NCBI RefSeq assembly: GCF_000220835.1
Contig: NZ_GL985606.1
Location: 1,747,861 to 1,811,860 of the forward strand
Reading direction: 5' to 3'
Source: Actinomyces sp. oral taxon 448 str. F0400
Lineage (GTDB): Bacteria > Actinomycetota > Actinomycetes > Actinomycetales > Actinomycetaceae
Length of the DNA: 64,000 nt
A program made the translations under genes and the position numbers. Positions 1-9,311 of this stretch are shown here, piece after piece (position 1 is the first letter of the stretch; each line of letters opens with the position of its first letter). Below the pieces are notes generated by a model that worked only from the letters and a program-made list of their open reading frames with translations, had not been told where the DNA came from and did no database searches.

Positions 1-92
1 CCTCGGTGACCACCACCCAGATCTACACCAAAGTCACCGTCGATCACCTTCGCGAGGTCTACGCCACCAGCCATCCGCGCGCTCGTGGGTGA
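1..92 (+). CDS. xerD: Tyrosine recombinase XerD, C-terminal end (partial)
   Basis: Only the last 29 codons are inside the window, read from base 3 to the TGA at 90-92. The peptide contains TTTQIYTKVT, the usual context of the nucleophilic tyrosine of XerC/XerD recombinases, followed by a short helix and an Arg-rich end. XerD resolves chromosome dimers at dif with XerC and FtsK. The neighbouring parA-scpA-scpB-rluB order is the actinobacterial xerD locus, which supports XerD over another tyrosine recombinase. Confidence 0.75.
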   Translation, partial: SVTTTQIYTKVTVDHLREVYATSHPRARG

Positions 93-183
93 GCCGTCGG
101 CACCGGGCCGCTGAGCGCCGATGCGCCCGGGACGCACCTGCCACACCTATCGCCCTTAGCAGGGCCTGCAAGGGGATATCGGC

Positions 184-195
184 TAGGCTGCTAAT
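184..195 (+). promoter_or_regulatory. Leaderless promoter of parA
   Basis: TAGGCT at 184-189 fits the actinobacterial -10 pattern TANNNT and is followed by exactly six bases before the GTG start at 196. No Shine-Dalgarno sequence lies between, so transcription probably begins at the start codon. Confidence 0.5.
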
Positions 196-1083
196 GTGAG
201 TGACTCCGACCAGCCTGGCCTGATAGACCCGTACTCCTCGGCCGACCGGACCGACCAGCCCGAGGAGGAGAAGGTTTTCCCTGTTCCTGCGCCGCTGGAG
301 TCCCACGGCCCCGCACGCGTGATCTCCATGTGCAACCAGAAGGGCGGCGTCGGTAAGACAACAACGACCATCAACCTGGGGGCGGCCCTGGCCGAATACG
401 GGCGTCGGGTTCTCATCGTCGACTTCGATCCTCAGGGGGCGGCCAGCGCCGGCCTGGGCGTCAACGCCCACGAACTGGACTCCACCATCTACAATCTGTT
501 GGTCTCCGCCCACCCGGATGTGCGCACCATCATCCACTCGACGCCGACGCAGGATCTCGACATCGTCCCGGCCAACATCGATCTGTCCGCCGCCGAAGTC
601 CAGCTGGTCAATGAGGTTGCCCGCGAGCAGGCTCTTTCCCGCGTCATCCGCCCGGTTCTGGACGACTACGATGTCGTTGTGGTGGACTGCCAGCCGTCGT
701 TGGGTCTGCTGACCGTCAATGCGCTGACCGCCTCGCACGGCGTCATCATCCCGCTGGAAACGGAGTTCTTCGCCCTGCGCGGCGTCGCCCTGCTGGTTGA
801 GACCGTCGACCGGGTTCGGGACCGCCTCAACCCGCGGCTGCAGATCGATGGGATTCTGGCCACTATGGTCGATCCGCGTACACTTCACTCCCGAGAAGTC
901 CTGGAACGACTCGAGGACGCCTTCGGCGACCAGCTCTACAGCACGCGAATTCGTCGCACTGTCAAGTTCCCCGACGCCACCGTCGCCAACGAGCCGATCA
1001 CCAGCTACGCTCCGACTCACCCGGGTGCGGAGGCCTACCGGCGGCTCGCCCGGGAGATCATCGCCCGCGGCGATGTCGCCTGA
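196..1083 (+). CDS. parA: ParA/Soj-family chromosome partitioning ATPase
   Basis: A 295-residue ParA/MinD-type ATPase. The deviant Walker A motif KGGVGKTT lies at residues 49-56, the Walker A' motif (LIVDFDPQG) near 73-81, and a Walker B-like strand (VVVVDCQPSLG) about 60 residues later. ParA ATPases move or position chromosomal origins. This copy heads the scpA-scpB-rluB cluster rather than sitting beside parB, so it is the secondary Soj-like paralogue found there in actinobacteria, and its exact cargo is unknown. The GTG start at 196 is supported by the TANNNT-N6 spacing. The 3' end overlaps the proposed scpA start by 11 bases, suggesting one operon. Confidence 0.88.
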   Translation: MSDSDQPGLIDPYSSADRTDQPEEEKVFPVPAPLESHGPARVISMCNQKGGVGKTTTTINLGAALAEYGRRVLIVDFDPQGAASAGLGVNAHELDSTIYNLLVSAHPDVRTIIHSTPTQDLDIVPANIDLSAAEVQLVNEVAREQALSRVIRPVLDDYDVVVVDCQPSLGLLTVNALTASHGVIIPLETEFFALRGVALLVETVDRVRDRLNPRLQIDGILATMVDPRTLHSREVLERLEDAFGDQLYSTRIRRTVKFPDATVANEPITSYAPTHPGAEAYRRLAREIIARGDVA

Positions 1084-1927
1084 GGCGGCTTCTCAGATGC
1101 CTCTCGGGGCGTCCGCCGAGGCCGGGGCGGCGGATGAGAGGGGGATGACCCGGGTTTCCGGCTTTCGCGTCAGCCTGCCTCAGTTCGAGGGCCCCCTCGA
1201 CCTGCTTCTGGCCCTCATCACTCGTCGGAGTCTGGACGTCACCGAGCTCGCACTGGCGGACGTTACCGATGAGTTCATCGCCCACATGCGCGCCGACTGG
1301 GATCTGGGGAGGGCCAGCGAGTTCCTCGTCGTCGCCTCCACCCTCCTGGCCCTCAAGGCGCATCGCCTTCTGCCCCACGACCCGGATGACGAGGAGGAGG
1401 ACCTCGAGCTCCTCGAGGCCCGCGACATCCTGTTCGCCCGGCTCCTGCAATACCGCGCCTACAAGCAGGCCGCCCGGTGGCTGTCTGACATGGCGTCTAC
1501 TGCTTCGCGCAGCCACCCGCGCATCGTCGGCCTGAGCCCGGAGCTCACCGCGCTGCTGCCCCCGCTCGTAGCCACCGTCGATGCCGACGGGCTCGCCCGA
1601 CTGGCGGTGCAGGCCCTCACTCGGCCTGCGGACCCCGGAGTCCAGACCGTCCACCTCCACGAACGGGTGCCCGTGAGTGAGCAGCTGACCCTGATCACCC
1701 TGCGCCTGCGTCGTCACGGCGCGCTCACTTTCACCCGACTCATCGCCGACGCCGATCACACGGCTGTGGTTGTCGCTCGTTTCCTCGCCCTGCTCATCCT
1801 GCACCGCCAAGGCGGCGTGGACCTCGACCAGGCCGAGCCGATGGGGGAGATCACCGTGGCGTGGTGCGGCGGTGACGACGACCCGGTGGGCGTTACGAGT
1901 TCCGACATCGAGGAGGAGTTCGAATGA
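1073..1927 (+). CDS. scpA: Segregation and condensation protein A
   Basis: Kleisin subunit of the SMC-ScpAB condensin. The N-terminal signature FEGPLDLLLALI and the following helices, ending in LVVASTLLALKAHRLLP, are characteristic of ScpA. An acidic linker (DPDDEEEDLELLEARD) and a C-terminal winged-helix region that would contact the SMC head follow. The start is uncertain: the ATG at 1073 gives 284 residues and overlaps parA, while ATGs at 1097 and 1145 are in frame and the last directly precedes the conserved domain. The stop overlaps the scpB start as ATGA, indicating translational coupling. Confidence 0.9.
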   Translation: MSPEAASQMPLGASAEAGAADERGMTRVSGFRVSLPQFEGPLDLLLALITRRSLDVTELALADVTDEFIAHMRADWDLGRASEFLVVASTLLALKAHRLLPHDPDDEEEDLELLEARDILFARLLQYRAYKQAARWLSDMASTASRSHPRIVGLSPELTALLPPLVATVDADGLARLAVQALTRPADPGVQTVHLHERVPVSEQLTLITLRLRRHGALTFTRLIADADHTAVVVARFLALLILHRQGGVDLDQAEPMGEITVAWCGGDDDPVGVTSSDIEEEFE

Positions 1928-2562
1928 GTGAGAGCGCCTCCGCCCGGCAGGGCGAGATGAATCATGTACCGGAGGAGCGCCTGCGAGCCGCAGCCGAGGC
2001 AGTTCTCATTGTCGCCGACGAACCCGTGACCGCTGCGGCGCTCGCCGAGGCCCTCGGGCTGGGGGAGAGGGCCGCTGAGGAGCTCCTGGGGTCCCTGGAG
2101 GCGGAGTACGCGGCCGGGGACATCGGACAGGACGATTCCGGCGCCGGGCGCACTCGCGGTTTCGTGCTGCGTCGGGCCGCCGGGGGGTGGAGGTTCGCCT
2201 CGGCACCGGAGTTCTCCGACCTGGTTGAGCGCTTCGTCGTCGGCGGGGCGAGGACCCGACTGTCCCAGGCGGCCCTGGAGACCCTCGCCGTCATCGCCTA
2301 CCGCCAGCCCGTCACCCGCGGACGCGTCGGCGCGATCCGCGGAGTCAATGTCGACGGCGTCGTGCGCACCCTGCGTGCGCGCGGGCTCGTCGAGGAGGCC
2401 GGCAGCGAGCCCGGCGGAGCGATCCTGTACCGCACGACTGCCGAATTCTTGGAGTACCTGGGTCTGGACTCGCTGGAGGACCTGCCGCCCCTGGCCCCCT
2501 ATCTGCCAGATACCGCAGCCCTGGCCGGCATCGAGGATGAGATGAGCGAGAGGAGCCACTGA
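1924..2562 (+). CDS. scpB: Segregation and condensation protein B
   Basis: A 212-residue ScpB with two winged-helix domains. Diagnostic stretches are AAEAVLIVADEPVT near the N-terminus and LETLAVIAYRQPVTRGRVGAIRGVN in the second domain. ScpB dimers bridge the ScpA kleisin in the SMC complex that organises and separates sister chromosomes. The gene overlaps scpA by four bases (ATGA) and ends one base into rluB, so the three products are almost certainly made from one message. Confidence 0.93.
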   Translation: MSESASARQGEMNHVPEERLRAAAEAVLIVADEPVTAAALAEALGLGERAAEELLGSLEAEYAAGDIGQDDSGAGRTRGFVLRRAAGGWRFASAPEFSDLVERFVVGGARTRLSQAALETLAVIAYRQPVTRGRVGAIRGVNVDGVVRTLRARGLVEEAGSEPGGAILYRTTAEFLEYLGLDSLEDLPPLAPYLPDTAALAGIEDEMSERSH

Positions 2563-3452
2563 TGGGCAGCGATGAACTCGACCCGGGCGGGCGGGACTTC
2601 TACGACGAGGATGACATCGAAGCTCTCGACGAGGAGGCGGAGTGGACGGGCCGCCGCCTGGTCCGCGGGGGAAACGATGACCCATATGTGGCCGGCGGCG
2701 AGCGCCTGCAGAAGGTCCTTGCCCATGCCGGAGTCGCCTCGCGACGCGCCTGCGAGAGCCTCATCGCCTCGGGACGAGTCAGCGTCGACGGTATGACCGT
2801 CACCGAGACCGGCCTGCGGGTCGACCCTGCGACGCAGGAGATCCGTCTCGACGGCGCCCGGGTCCTGACCGATCCCGACGTCGTCACCGTCATGGTGCAC
2901 AAACCGGCGGGCGTCGTCACCACCATGGAGGATCCCGAGGGCCGGCCCACCGTCGCCGACCTGGCCGATGAGTGGGTGGTGGAGCACGCCGATGAGCTGA
3001 ACAACCCCGCTCGCGTCAGGCTTGTGCATGTCGGGCGTCTGGATACCGAGACCGAGGGCCTGCTGCTGGTGTCCAACGACGGCGAGCTTTCGCACCGCCT
3101 GATGCACCCCAGCTACGAGATCGCCAAGACCTACGTGGCCATCGTCGAGGGGCGGGCTGAGCACTGGGTTCCCAGCAGGCTGAGGCGAGGCGTCGAGCTG
3201 GGCGACGGGATCGCGAAGGCCGATCGCGTCATCATCAAGGACTCCGGGCCGGCCGGCTCGATCATCGAGATCACGCTGCATTCGGGACGCAACCGCGTTG
3301 TGCGCCGCATGCTGGCCGCCGTGGGCCATCCCGTGACGCGGCTGGCGCGCACGAGGATCGGACCGCTGACACTCGGCTCCCTGCGCTCCGGCCGGGCGCG
3401 ACGGCTGACGGGCGCCGAGGTCTCCGCCCTGCAGAACGAGGTTGGACTGTGA
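2562..3452 (+). CDS. rluB: 23S rRNA pseudouridine synthase, RluB/RsuA family
   Basis: A 296-residue protein with an acidic N-terminal tail, an S4 RNA-binding domain (ERLQKVLAHAGVASRRACE, residues about 47-65) and the RluB/RsuA catalytic domain. The catalytic Asp is in GRLDTETEGLLL, and the GRNRVVRRM strand-helix motif follows. It isomerises a uridine in 23S rRNA helix 89. The start overlaps the scpB stop by one base and the end overlaps tyrA as GTGA. It is conserved downstream of scpB in actinobacteria. Confidence 0.92.
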   Translation: MGSDELDPGGRDFYDEDDIEALDEEAEWTGRRLVRGGNDDPYVAGGERLQKVLAHAGVASRRACESLIASGRVSVDGMTVTETGLRVDPATQEIRLDGARVLTDPDVVTVMVHKPAGVVTTMEDPEGRPTVADLADEWVVEHADELNNPARVRLVHVGRLDTETEGLLLVSNDGELSHRLMHPSYEIAKTYVAIVEGRAEHWVPSRLRRGVELGDGIAKADRVIIKDSGPAGSIIEITLHSGRNRVVRRMLAAVGHPVTRLARTRIGPLTLGSLRSGRARRLTGAEVSALQNEVGL

Positions 3453-4645
3453 CCGCGCCCATCACGTCGGATTCCGTCTCTCCTGTGACGGAGGATTCGG
3501 CGGCGCCGAGCTTCTCGACTCGGGGCCCGGTGCTCATCGTGGGCACTGGCTTGTTGGGCACGTCCCTGGCCCTGGCCCTGGTCGCCGCTGGTGTCGAGGT
3601 CCAATTGTCCGACACTTCACCCACCTCACTCGCTTTGGCGCGCGATATGGGGGCCGGACGTGTACGCATCGACGGTGACGTCGAGCCACGCATCGTCGTG
3701 GTCGCCACGCCGCCGGACGTCACCGCGAGCGTCGTCCTGCACGAGCTCGAGGCCCACCCCGGCGCTGTGGTGACCGATGTCGCCTCGGTGAAGGATCGCA
3801 TCGCCGCCGAGGTTCGCGCTCATGGGGGTCGGGCCGCGCGCCGTTACGTGGGCGGTCACCCCATGGCCGGGCGCGAGCGCTCGGGAGCGGGCGCCGCCGA
3901 CTCCGACCTGTTCGCCGGCAGACCCTGGGTGGTCGTGGGACGGGAGGCGGATCCGGACGCCGCCCTGGTGGTGCGCAATCTCGCCGTTGATGTGGGTGCG
4001 ACGCCGGTGCGCATGGGCGCCGCCGAGCACGATGCCGCGGTCGCGGCCGTCTCCCATCTGCCTCAACTGCTCAGCTCGCTTCTGGCGGCGCGTTTGGAGA
4101 CTCTGCCCGAGGCGGCTCTGGCCTTGGCCGGTCAGGGACTGCGTGACACGACCCGGATCGCCGCGTCAGACCCGAGGCTGTGGTCCGCGATCGTCGTGGG
4201 CAATGCCGGACCGGTAGTGGAACTGCTGCGCGCTGTGCGCGGGGACCTGGACCTGCTCATCGACGGCATCGCCCTCGCGGCGCCGCCGCCCGACTCCCCG
4301 CAGGACACCGCTTCCGGTGGGGCCGAGGGCATCGCCCCGGGAGCGGTAGGCGCCGTCACAGACGTCATGAGTCGCGGTAGCGCCGGGCGCTCGCGTATTC
4401 CCGGCAAGCACGGCGGTGCCCCGCGCCGCTACGCCGAGGTGCAGGTTCTGGTCCCCGACTCCGCCGGCGAGCTCGGACGCCTCTTCTCCGACGTCGGCGC
4501 CGCCGGGGTCAATATCGAGGACTTCGTCATGGAGCATTCCGCCGGGCAACGCGCGGGCCTGGCCACGCTCTCCGTGCTACCCGGTGCCGCCCAGCCCCTG
4601 GAGGAGGCGCTCGACGCGCGCGGCTGGCGCGTGGTCGGAGCCTGA
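3449..4645 (+). CDS. tyrA: Prephenate dehydrogenase with C-terminal ACT domain
   Basis: A 398-residue TyrA. The Rossmann motif VGTGLLGTSLALAL is near residue 29, the catalytic region GGHPMAGRERSG follows around residue 134, and a C-terminal ACT domain begins near residue 330 (YAEVQVLVPDSAGELGRLF). It oxidatively decarboxylates prephenate to 4-hydroxyphenylpyruvate in tyrosine synthesis; the ACT domain suggests feedback control by an aromatic amino acid. A low-complexity linker (about residues 275-325) joins the two parts. The GTG start overlaps the end of rluB by four bases. Confidence 0.9.
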   Translation: MTAPITSDSVSPVTEDSAAPSFSTRGPVLIVGTGLLGTSLALALVAAGVEVQLSDTSPTSLALARDMGAGRVRIDGDVEPRIVVVATPPDVTASVVLHELEAHPGAVVTDVASVKDRIAAEVRAHGGRAARRYVGGHPMAGRERSGAGAADSDLFAGRPWVVVGREADPDAALVVRNLAVDVGATPVRMGAAEHDAAVAAVSHLPQLLSSLLAARLETLPEAALALAGQGLRDTTRIAASDPRLWSAIVVGNAGPVVELLRAVRGDLDLLIDGIALAAPPPDSPQDTASGGAEGIAPGAVGAVTDVMSRGSAGRSRIPGKHGGAPRRYAEVQVLVPDSAGELGRLFSDVGAAGVNIEDFVMEHSAGQRAGLATLSVLPGAAQPLEEALDARGWRVVGA

Positions 4646-4755
4646 GGCGGTGAAGGTGCGGGCGGCGTCGTGCGCCATCTCATGGAAACGATGCGTTTGC
4701 GGATATGCGGTGTATGGGACCCTTGGACGGGTTCATCGAAGGCTGGAGGAAGTGC

Positions 4756-6897
4756 ATGGGAATCGTCGTCGCGATCGACGGGCCGAGTGGATCGGGGAAG
4801 TCGACCGTCTCGAAGCGAGTCGCCGGTGAACTCGGCCTGGCCTACCTCGACACCGGGGCCATGTACCGCGCTGCGGCCTGGTGGTGCGAGCACGAGGGCG
4901 TCGACCTCGCCGACGCCGCCAGTGTGGCGCGCACGGTGGCGAGCATGCCTGTCGTGATGGGGACGGACCCGCGATCCCCCGAGGTCGTATGCGCGGGTGC
5001 GGATATCACGGCGGCGATCCGCGAACCTCATATCGCGTCCGTGGTGTCCACGGTCGCCACCAACCTCGACGTCCGCGCCGAGCTGGCCCGTCGCCAAAGA
5101 GAAATCATCCGCCTCGAGGCCGCCGGGGGCTCCCGCTCCGAGGGGGCGGGGATCGTGGCGGAGGGGCGTGACGTCACCACTGTCATCGCTCCCGACGCGA
5201 ACGTGCGTCTGCTCATCACCGCCAGCGAGGAGGCCAGACTCGCCCGCCGCGCCGGCGACCTCGAGGCCGCCGGCAAGAGCGTCGACGCCGCCGCCCTGCG
5301 CGATCAGGTGGTCCGCCGCGACCGGGATGACGCCGCCGTCTCCCAGTTCCTCACCGCCCCCGAGGGCGTCACCCTCGTCGACACCACTGATATGAGCCTG
5401 GACGAGACCGTCGAGCACGTCATCACGCTCATCGAGCGATCCCTCGACGAGGCCGCCGAGCTCAACCGGCATGACGTCCTGCGCGCGCAGGCGCTGCGTG
5501 AGGGTCTGGCGGACTACGAGCTCGACGAGACGGACTTCGCGCTGCTGGAGGGCCGGGACGCTCCCGCCGCCGAGGCGGGGCTGCCCGTTCTCGCCGTGGT
5601 CGGGCGGCCCAATGTCGGAAAATCCACCCTCGTCAACCGGGTCCTGGGGCACCGTGAGGCCGTGGTCCAGGACGTCCCGGGTGTGACCCGCGACCGCGTC
5701 TCCTACGCCGCCGAGTGGGCCGGACGCCGTTTCACCATTGTGGACACCGGCGGTTGGGAGGTGGATGCGGCGGGGCTGGACGCCGCCGTTGCCGCTCAGG
5801 CGGAGGTCGCCGTCGAGATGTCCGACGCCGTGCTGCTCGTCGTCGATGCCCGGGTCGGTATCACCGAGGCCGACGCGCGCATCGTGCGCGTGCTGCGCAG
5901 GTCGGGCAGACCTGTCGTGCTGGCGGCCAACAAGGTTGATTCTCCGGCCCAGGAGGGTGATGCCGCCGTCCTGTGGAACCTGGGACTCGGCCAGCCGCAT
6001 GCGGTCTCCGCACTGCACGGGCGGGGGTCGGGCGACGTCCTTCAGGCCGCTGTAGCCGCGTTGCCGGAGGTATCCGCCGTCGCCGGCCCCTCGCCCGACG
6101 ACGGTCTGCACCGCGTCGCCCTGGTGGGGCGGCCCAATGTCGGCAAGTCTTCCCTTCTCAACACTATCGCCGGATCGGCTCGCGTTGTCGTCAACGAGGC
6201 GGCCGGCACGACTCGCGATCCTGTCGACGAGGTTCTCGCACTCGACGGCCGCCAATGGGTCTTCGTCGACACCGCCGGTATTCGCCGTCGTGTGCGCCAG
6301 GCGCGCGGCGCCGACTACTACGCCGTCCTGCGCACACAGGGAGCCATCGAGAAGGCTGAAGTGGCCGTCGTCCTTCTCGACGCCTCGCAGCCGATCACCG
6401 AGCAGGACGTGCGCGTCATCCAGCAGGTGGTGGACGCCGGTCGCGCTCTTGTCCTGGTCAACAACAAATGGGACCTGGTCGACGAGGAGCGCTGGATCAT
6501 GCTGGCCCGGGAGACCGAGCATGACCTGGCGCATGTCGCTTGGGCGCCGCACATCAACCTGGCGGCCCGCACCGGGTGGCACACCAATCGTCTCGCACGA
6601 GCCCTGGACGCCGCTGTAGAGGGCTGGACGACGCGCATCCCGACCGGCCGCCTTAACGCCTTCATGGGTGAGCTCCAGTCGGCGACCCCCCACCCGGTGC
6701 GCGGCGGCAGGCAGCCCCGAATCCTGTTCACCACCCAGGTGCAAACGGCGCCGCCGCGCATCGTCGTGTTCACCACCGGCTTCCTCGATGCCGGCTACCG
6801 CCGGTTCATTGAGCGCCGCCTGCGCGAGGAGTTTGGCTTCATCGGATCCCCGATCCAGATCGGGGTGCGGGTGCGTGACAGGCGCCGACGGCGCTGA
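4756..6897 (+). CDS. cmk-der: Fused cytidylate kinase - ribosome biogenesis GTPase Der
   Basis: A 713-residue bifunctional protein. Residues 1 to about 225 are CMP kinase, with P-loop GPSGSGKST at 9-17 and the DTGAMYRA substrate motif. After a short linker comes EngA/Der with two tandem GTPase domains (GRPNVGKST near 285 and GRPNVGKSS near 459, each with its own NKVD/NNKWD G4 motif) and a C-terminal KH-like domain. Cmk recycles CMP/dCMP and Der matures the 50S subunit. ATG at 4756 is preferred over upstream in-frame codons because GGAGGAAG precedes it and the P-loop follows at once. The two genes are separate in mycobacteria but adjacent there. Confidence 0.93.
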   Translation: MGIVVAIDGPSGSGKSTVSKRVAGELGLAYLDTGAMYRAAAWWCEHEGVDLADAASVARTVASMPVVMGTDPRSPEVVCAGADITAAIREPHIASVVSTVATNLDVRAELARRQREIIRLEAAGGSRSEGAGIVAEGRDVTTVIAPDANVRLLITASEEARLARRAGDLEAAGKSVDAAALRDQVVRRDRDDAAVSQFLTAPEGVTLVDTTDMSLDETVEHVITLIERSLDEAAELNRHDVLRAQALREGLADYELDETDFALLEGRDAPAAEAGLPVLAVVGRPNVGKSTLVNRVLGHREAVVQDVPGVTRDRVSYAAEWAGRRFTIVDTGGWEVDAAGLDAAVAAQAEVAVEMSDAVLLVVDARVGITEADARIVRVLRRSGRPVVLAANKVDSPAQEGDAAVLWNLGLGQPHAVSALHGRGSGDVLQAAVAALPEVSAVAGPSPDDGLHRVALVGRPNVGKSSLLNTIAGSARVVVNEAAGTTRDPVDEVLALDGRQWVFVDTAGIRRRVRQARGADYYAVLRTQGAIEKAEVAVVLLDASQPITEQDVRVIQQVVDAGRALVLVNNKWDLVDEERWIMLARETEHDLAHVAWAPHINLAARTGWHTNRLARALDAAVEGWTTRIPTGRLNAFMGELQSATPHPVRGGRQPRILFTTQVQTAPPRIVVFTTGFLDAGYRRFIERRLREEFGFIGSPIQIGVRVRDRRRRR

Positions 6898-6936
6898 GAT
6901 CGGGAGCGGGTCCCGGGCCCGGTCCGTCAGCAGTAG

Positions 6937-6948
6937 TAGGGTCGGGAC
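6937..6948 (+). promoter_or_regulatory. Leaderless promoter of the VOC gene
   Basis: TAGGGT at 6937-6942 is followed by six bases and the ATG at 6949. The GGGA in the spacer could act as a weak ribosome binding site, so a very short leader is also possible. Confidence 0.45.
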
Positions 6949-7347
6949 ATGATCGATCACATCAGTCTGAATGTCAGTGACCCGGCCGTATCGCGCGCCT
7001 TCTACGTCAAGGCTCTTGCTCCGCTGGGTTACGAGGTCGCGGCCGAGTACGGGCCCGTCGTCGGACTCAAGGCCGCAGATGCCGAAGGCGGACCCGGCGC
7101 CGATCTCTGGTTGGCGCCGGCGATGGACCCGGCCCCGGTCCACCTGGCTCTGACAGCCGCCACCGCCGAGCAGGTCGATGCCTTCCACACCGCCGCCCTC
7201 GCCGCCGGGGGCCGGGACAACGGAGTTCCGGGGGAGCGACCCCACTATCACCCCGGCTACTACGCGGCCTTCGTTCTCGACCCGGACGGCAACAACCTCG
7301 AGGTCGTCTGCCATGACGGCCCGCGGGCGGGGGAGCCGGCCCGATGA
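6949..7347 (+). CDS. VOC-family (glyoxalase/dioxygenase fold) protein
   Basis: A 132-residue vicinal-oxygen-chelate protein made of paired beta-alpha-beta-beta-beta modules. It opens with IDHISLNVSDPAVSRAFY and closes with GYYAAFVLDPDGNNLEVVCHD, the standard edges of this fold. His4 and the Glu in the last strand are candidate metal ligands. The substrate cannot be told from sequence. Members include glyoxalase I, fosfomycin and bleomycin resistance proteins and many of unknown function. It stands alone between cmk-der and a membrane protein, with its own leaderless-type promoter. Confidence 0.8.
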   Translation: MIDHISLNVSDPAVSRAFYVKALAPLGYEVAAEYGPVVGLKAADAEGGPGADLWLAPAMDPAPVHLALTAATAEQVDAFHTAALAAGGRDNGVPGERPHYHPGYYAAFVLDPDGNNLEVVCHDGPRAGEPAR

Positions 7348-7411
7348 TTCCCGCCCCCCGGTAGCCTCTCTCCAGTGACGGTGTTTCCGCCTCGAGGGTG
7401 AGGATGGGAGC

Positions 7412-8035
7412 ATGAGCATCTCATTCCTCACCCGGGTCCTGTCCGTCTCGACGGCTTCGGACCTGCTGACCATGTCGGTATCCGCCGCAGACAAGATTGC
7501 GCGCACGATCGCCGTGTATCTCGCTATTCTGCTGCTCATGCGGCTGGCCGGGAAGCGGCTGCTGGCGCAGATGAACAACCTTGATCTCGTTGTCGTGCTC
7601 CTACTGAGCAACGTCGTCCAGAACGCGATCATCGGCCCGGACAACTCTGTGACCGGGGGATTGCTGGGCGCTGTCGTCCTACTCGTCATCAACACGGTTC
7701 TCGACCGGCTCACTCAGCGCTCGCCCGTTCTGCAGAGGATTTTCGAGGGAACGGGGACACAGGTCGTCAAGGACGGGAGGCTCATCGAGCCGGCCCTGGC
7801 CCGCTTGGGAACGAGCCGTCGTGAGCTCGCCGGTGCACTGCACCAGCAGGGTGCGGACTCGGTCGAGGAGGTGGACTCGGCCGTCGTCGAGCCGGGAGGT
7901 GGGATCTTCATCCGCCTCAAGCGTGAAGAGCAGAACGTCTCCAGGGCTGAGCTCGACGCCGCCGTCGAGCGGATCACCGCCGAGATCAAGGACGCGGTCG
8001 CGGCTGACACCGGTTCGACGTCGAATAGCCGCTGA
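7412..8035 (+). CDS. DUF421/YetF-family membrane protein
   Basis: A 207-residue protein with two to three N-terminal membrane helices (about residues 28-95, including AVYLAILLLMRLAGKRLLAQM) and a C-terminal soluble domain. The conserved motif RLAGKRLLAQMNNLDLVVVLLLSN and the extramembrane RREL...LHQQGADSVEEVDSAVVEPGG pattern identify the YetF/DUF421 family, whose Bacillus members are germinant-related or of unknown role. The ATG at 7412 has GGGAG just upstream. A tiny open frame at 7375-7401 precedes it. Function is not established. Confidence 0.82.
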   Translation: MSISFLTRVLSVSTASDLLTMSVSAADKIARTIAVYLAILLLMRLAGKRLLAQMNNLDLVVVLLLSNVVQNAIIGPDNSVTGGLLGAVVLLVINTVLDRLTQRSPVLQRIFEGTGTQVVKDGRLIEPALARLGTSRRELAGALHQQGADSVEEVDSAVVEPGGGIFIRLKREEQNVSRAELDAAVERITAEIKDAVAADTGSTSNSR

Positions 8036-8123
8036 GGACTTGAGGGGACGTGCCGGCGCGGTCGCGACGGGGACCGCGGGTCGACCGTTGAAGACTTGTT
8101 GGAGGCCTGAAGGTGCTGCTCGA

Positions 8124-9023
8124 TCAGGGCTCCGTGACCCGGCTGCGGGAGGCGGTTCGAACCGTCCGGGAGCGGTAGTGGGCGCGCACTGCGGGGTCGA
8201 ACCGCTCAATGGCGCAGCGCAGCATGGTGCGCGGCATGACGGGGGCGTACTCATCGAGGAAGGCGACCAGCGCCCGCTCGTCGACGCGCTTGCCGGCCTC
8301 GCGCAGCATCCAGCCGATTGCCTTGCGGATGAGATCGTGGGGGTCATCCAGCAGCCGCCGGGCGACGGCGTAAGCGGGCCAGTCGACGCCCGCGCGAGTG
8401 GTGGCGAAGGTGGACAGCACCGCGACGCGGCGCTCCCAGACGCTGTCACTCGAGATGAGCGTCGTCATACGGTCGGGTAGGACCTGAGGCCGGGCAACGG
8501 TATCGTCACCGGCCTCCTGCACCAGGGGGAGGAGGAGCCAGGCGCCCACGAGGTGCTCGGCGGAGATGTCGACGAGGTCCCAGTTGTTCACCAGGCCCCG
8601 ACCGACCCAGTCCAGGTATCGGAGTCCCATTTCCTCACGCCCGGTCAGAGCATCCTGGACGGCCGGTGAGTTGGAATCGCGCTGGGAGCGGGCCGAGTCC
8701 AGGAGCCGTCTGATCCGCTTCGCTCGTCCAACGGCAACGCACAGCGCGACCATCCGCTCCTCGTGCCAGGGGCTGGCCGCGAGCCGTTCGAGCTCGTCGT
8801 GGTCAAGACGGGTCCGTTTCGCAAGGGCCCGGATCCGCGGCACCGCTACGCCCATGAAGCGGTCGCCTTCGCCGTAGCCGCCGGGGACAGCGCGCAGATA
8901 GCGGGCGACCTGACTCGCCTTCGACTCGTCGGACAGGTCGACCAGGGCGGCGTGAACAACGGCTGCGGTGGTGAGGGCGGCTGGCGCAACGGGGGTCAAA
9001 AGGACTCCTGTATGAGTTGTCAT
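8124..9023 (-). CDS. AlkD-like DNA alkylation repair glycosylase
   Basis: A 299-residue helical-repeat (HEAT-like) protein. The segment VNNWDLVDISAEHLVG carries the WDxVD motif whose aspartate is catalytic in AlkD, and VWERRVAVLSTF plus HDLIRKAIGWMLREAGKR match later AlkD repeats. AlkD excises N3- and N7-alkylated bases without base flipping. The ATG at 9023 begins MTTHTGVLL, and upstream in-frame codons extend into non-conserved, Pro-rich sequence. The gene is divergent from pgi. A second alkylbase glycosylase gene (tag) is at 23.5-24.1 kb. Confidence 0.83.
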   Translation of the reverse strand: MTTHTGVLLTPVAPAALTTAAVVHAALVDLSDESKASQVARYLRAVPGGYGEGDRFMGVAVPRIRALAKRTRLDHDELERLAASPWHEERMVALCVAVGRAKRIRRLLDSARSQRDSNSPAVQDALTGREEMGLRYLDWVGRGLVNNWDLVDISAEHLVGAWLLLPLVQEAGDDTVARPQVLPDRMTTLISSDSVWERRVAVLSTFATTRAGVDWPAYAVARRLLDDPHDLIRKAIGWMLREAGKRVDERALVAFLDEYAPVMPRTMLRCAIERFDPAVRAHYRSRTVRTASRSRVTEP

Positions 9024-9299
9024 CGGACGGAGGCGTGCATGTGCGGTTGAAGGCCCAATAGTCTCATCGGCGGGTCGGATGGGCAGTCCGAACGGTCCAG
9101 AAGGGTCCGACCGCGGCCGTTGCGAACCCATTGTCCCGCCGGGTTGCTGCGGCACCGGGAGGCGATCGTCCGGCTCGATCGCGCATCGCCGGCGCTGTCA
9201 CGGGGCAGGACAGCCGACCTGCGCGAACGGCGGTCGAACCGGGCCCCGTCCCGGCGGTCCCCAGGGCCTCACGCTCCCCATACCTCGATACTTCCCGTT

Positions 9300-9311
9300 T
9301 AGACTGGTTTC
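9300..9311 (+). promoter_or_regulatory. Leaderless promoter of pgi
   Basis: TAGACT at 9300-9305, then six bases, then the ATG at 9312. No ribosome binding site is present. Confidence 0.5.

Noticed and set aside
4429-7713. A very long open frame (over 1,000 codons) on the minus strand opposite tyrA, cmk-der and the VOC gene.
   Set aside because: It is antisense to well-recognised genes, has no family signature or ribosome binding site, and long antisense frames are expected at this G+C content.
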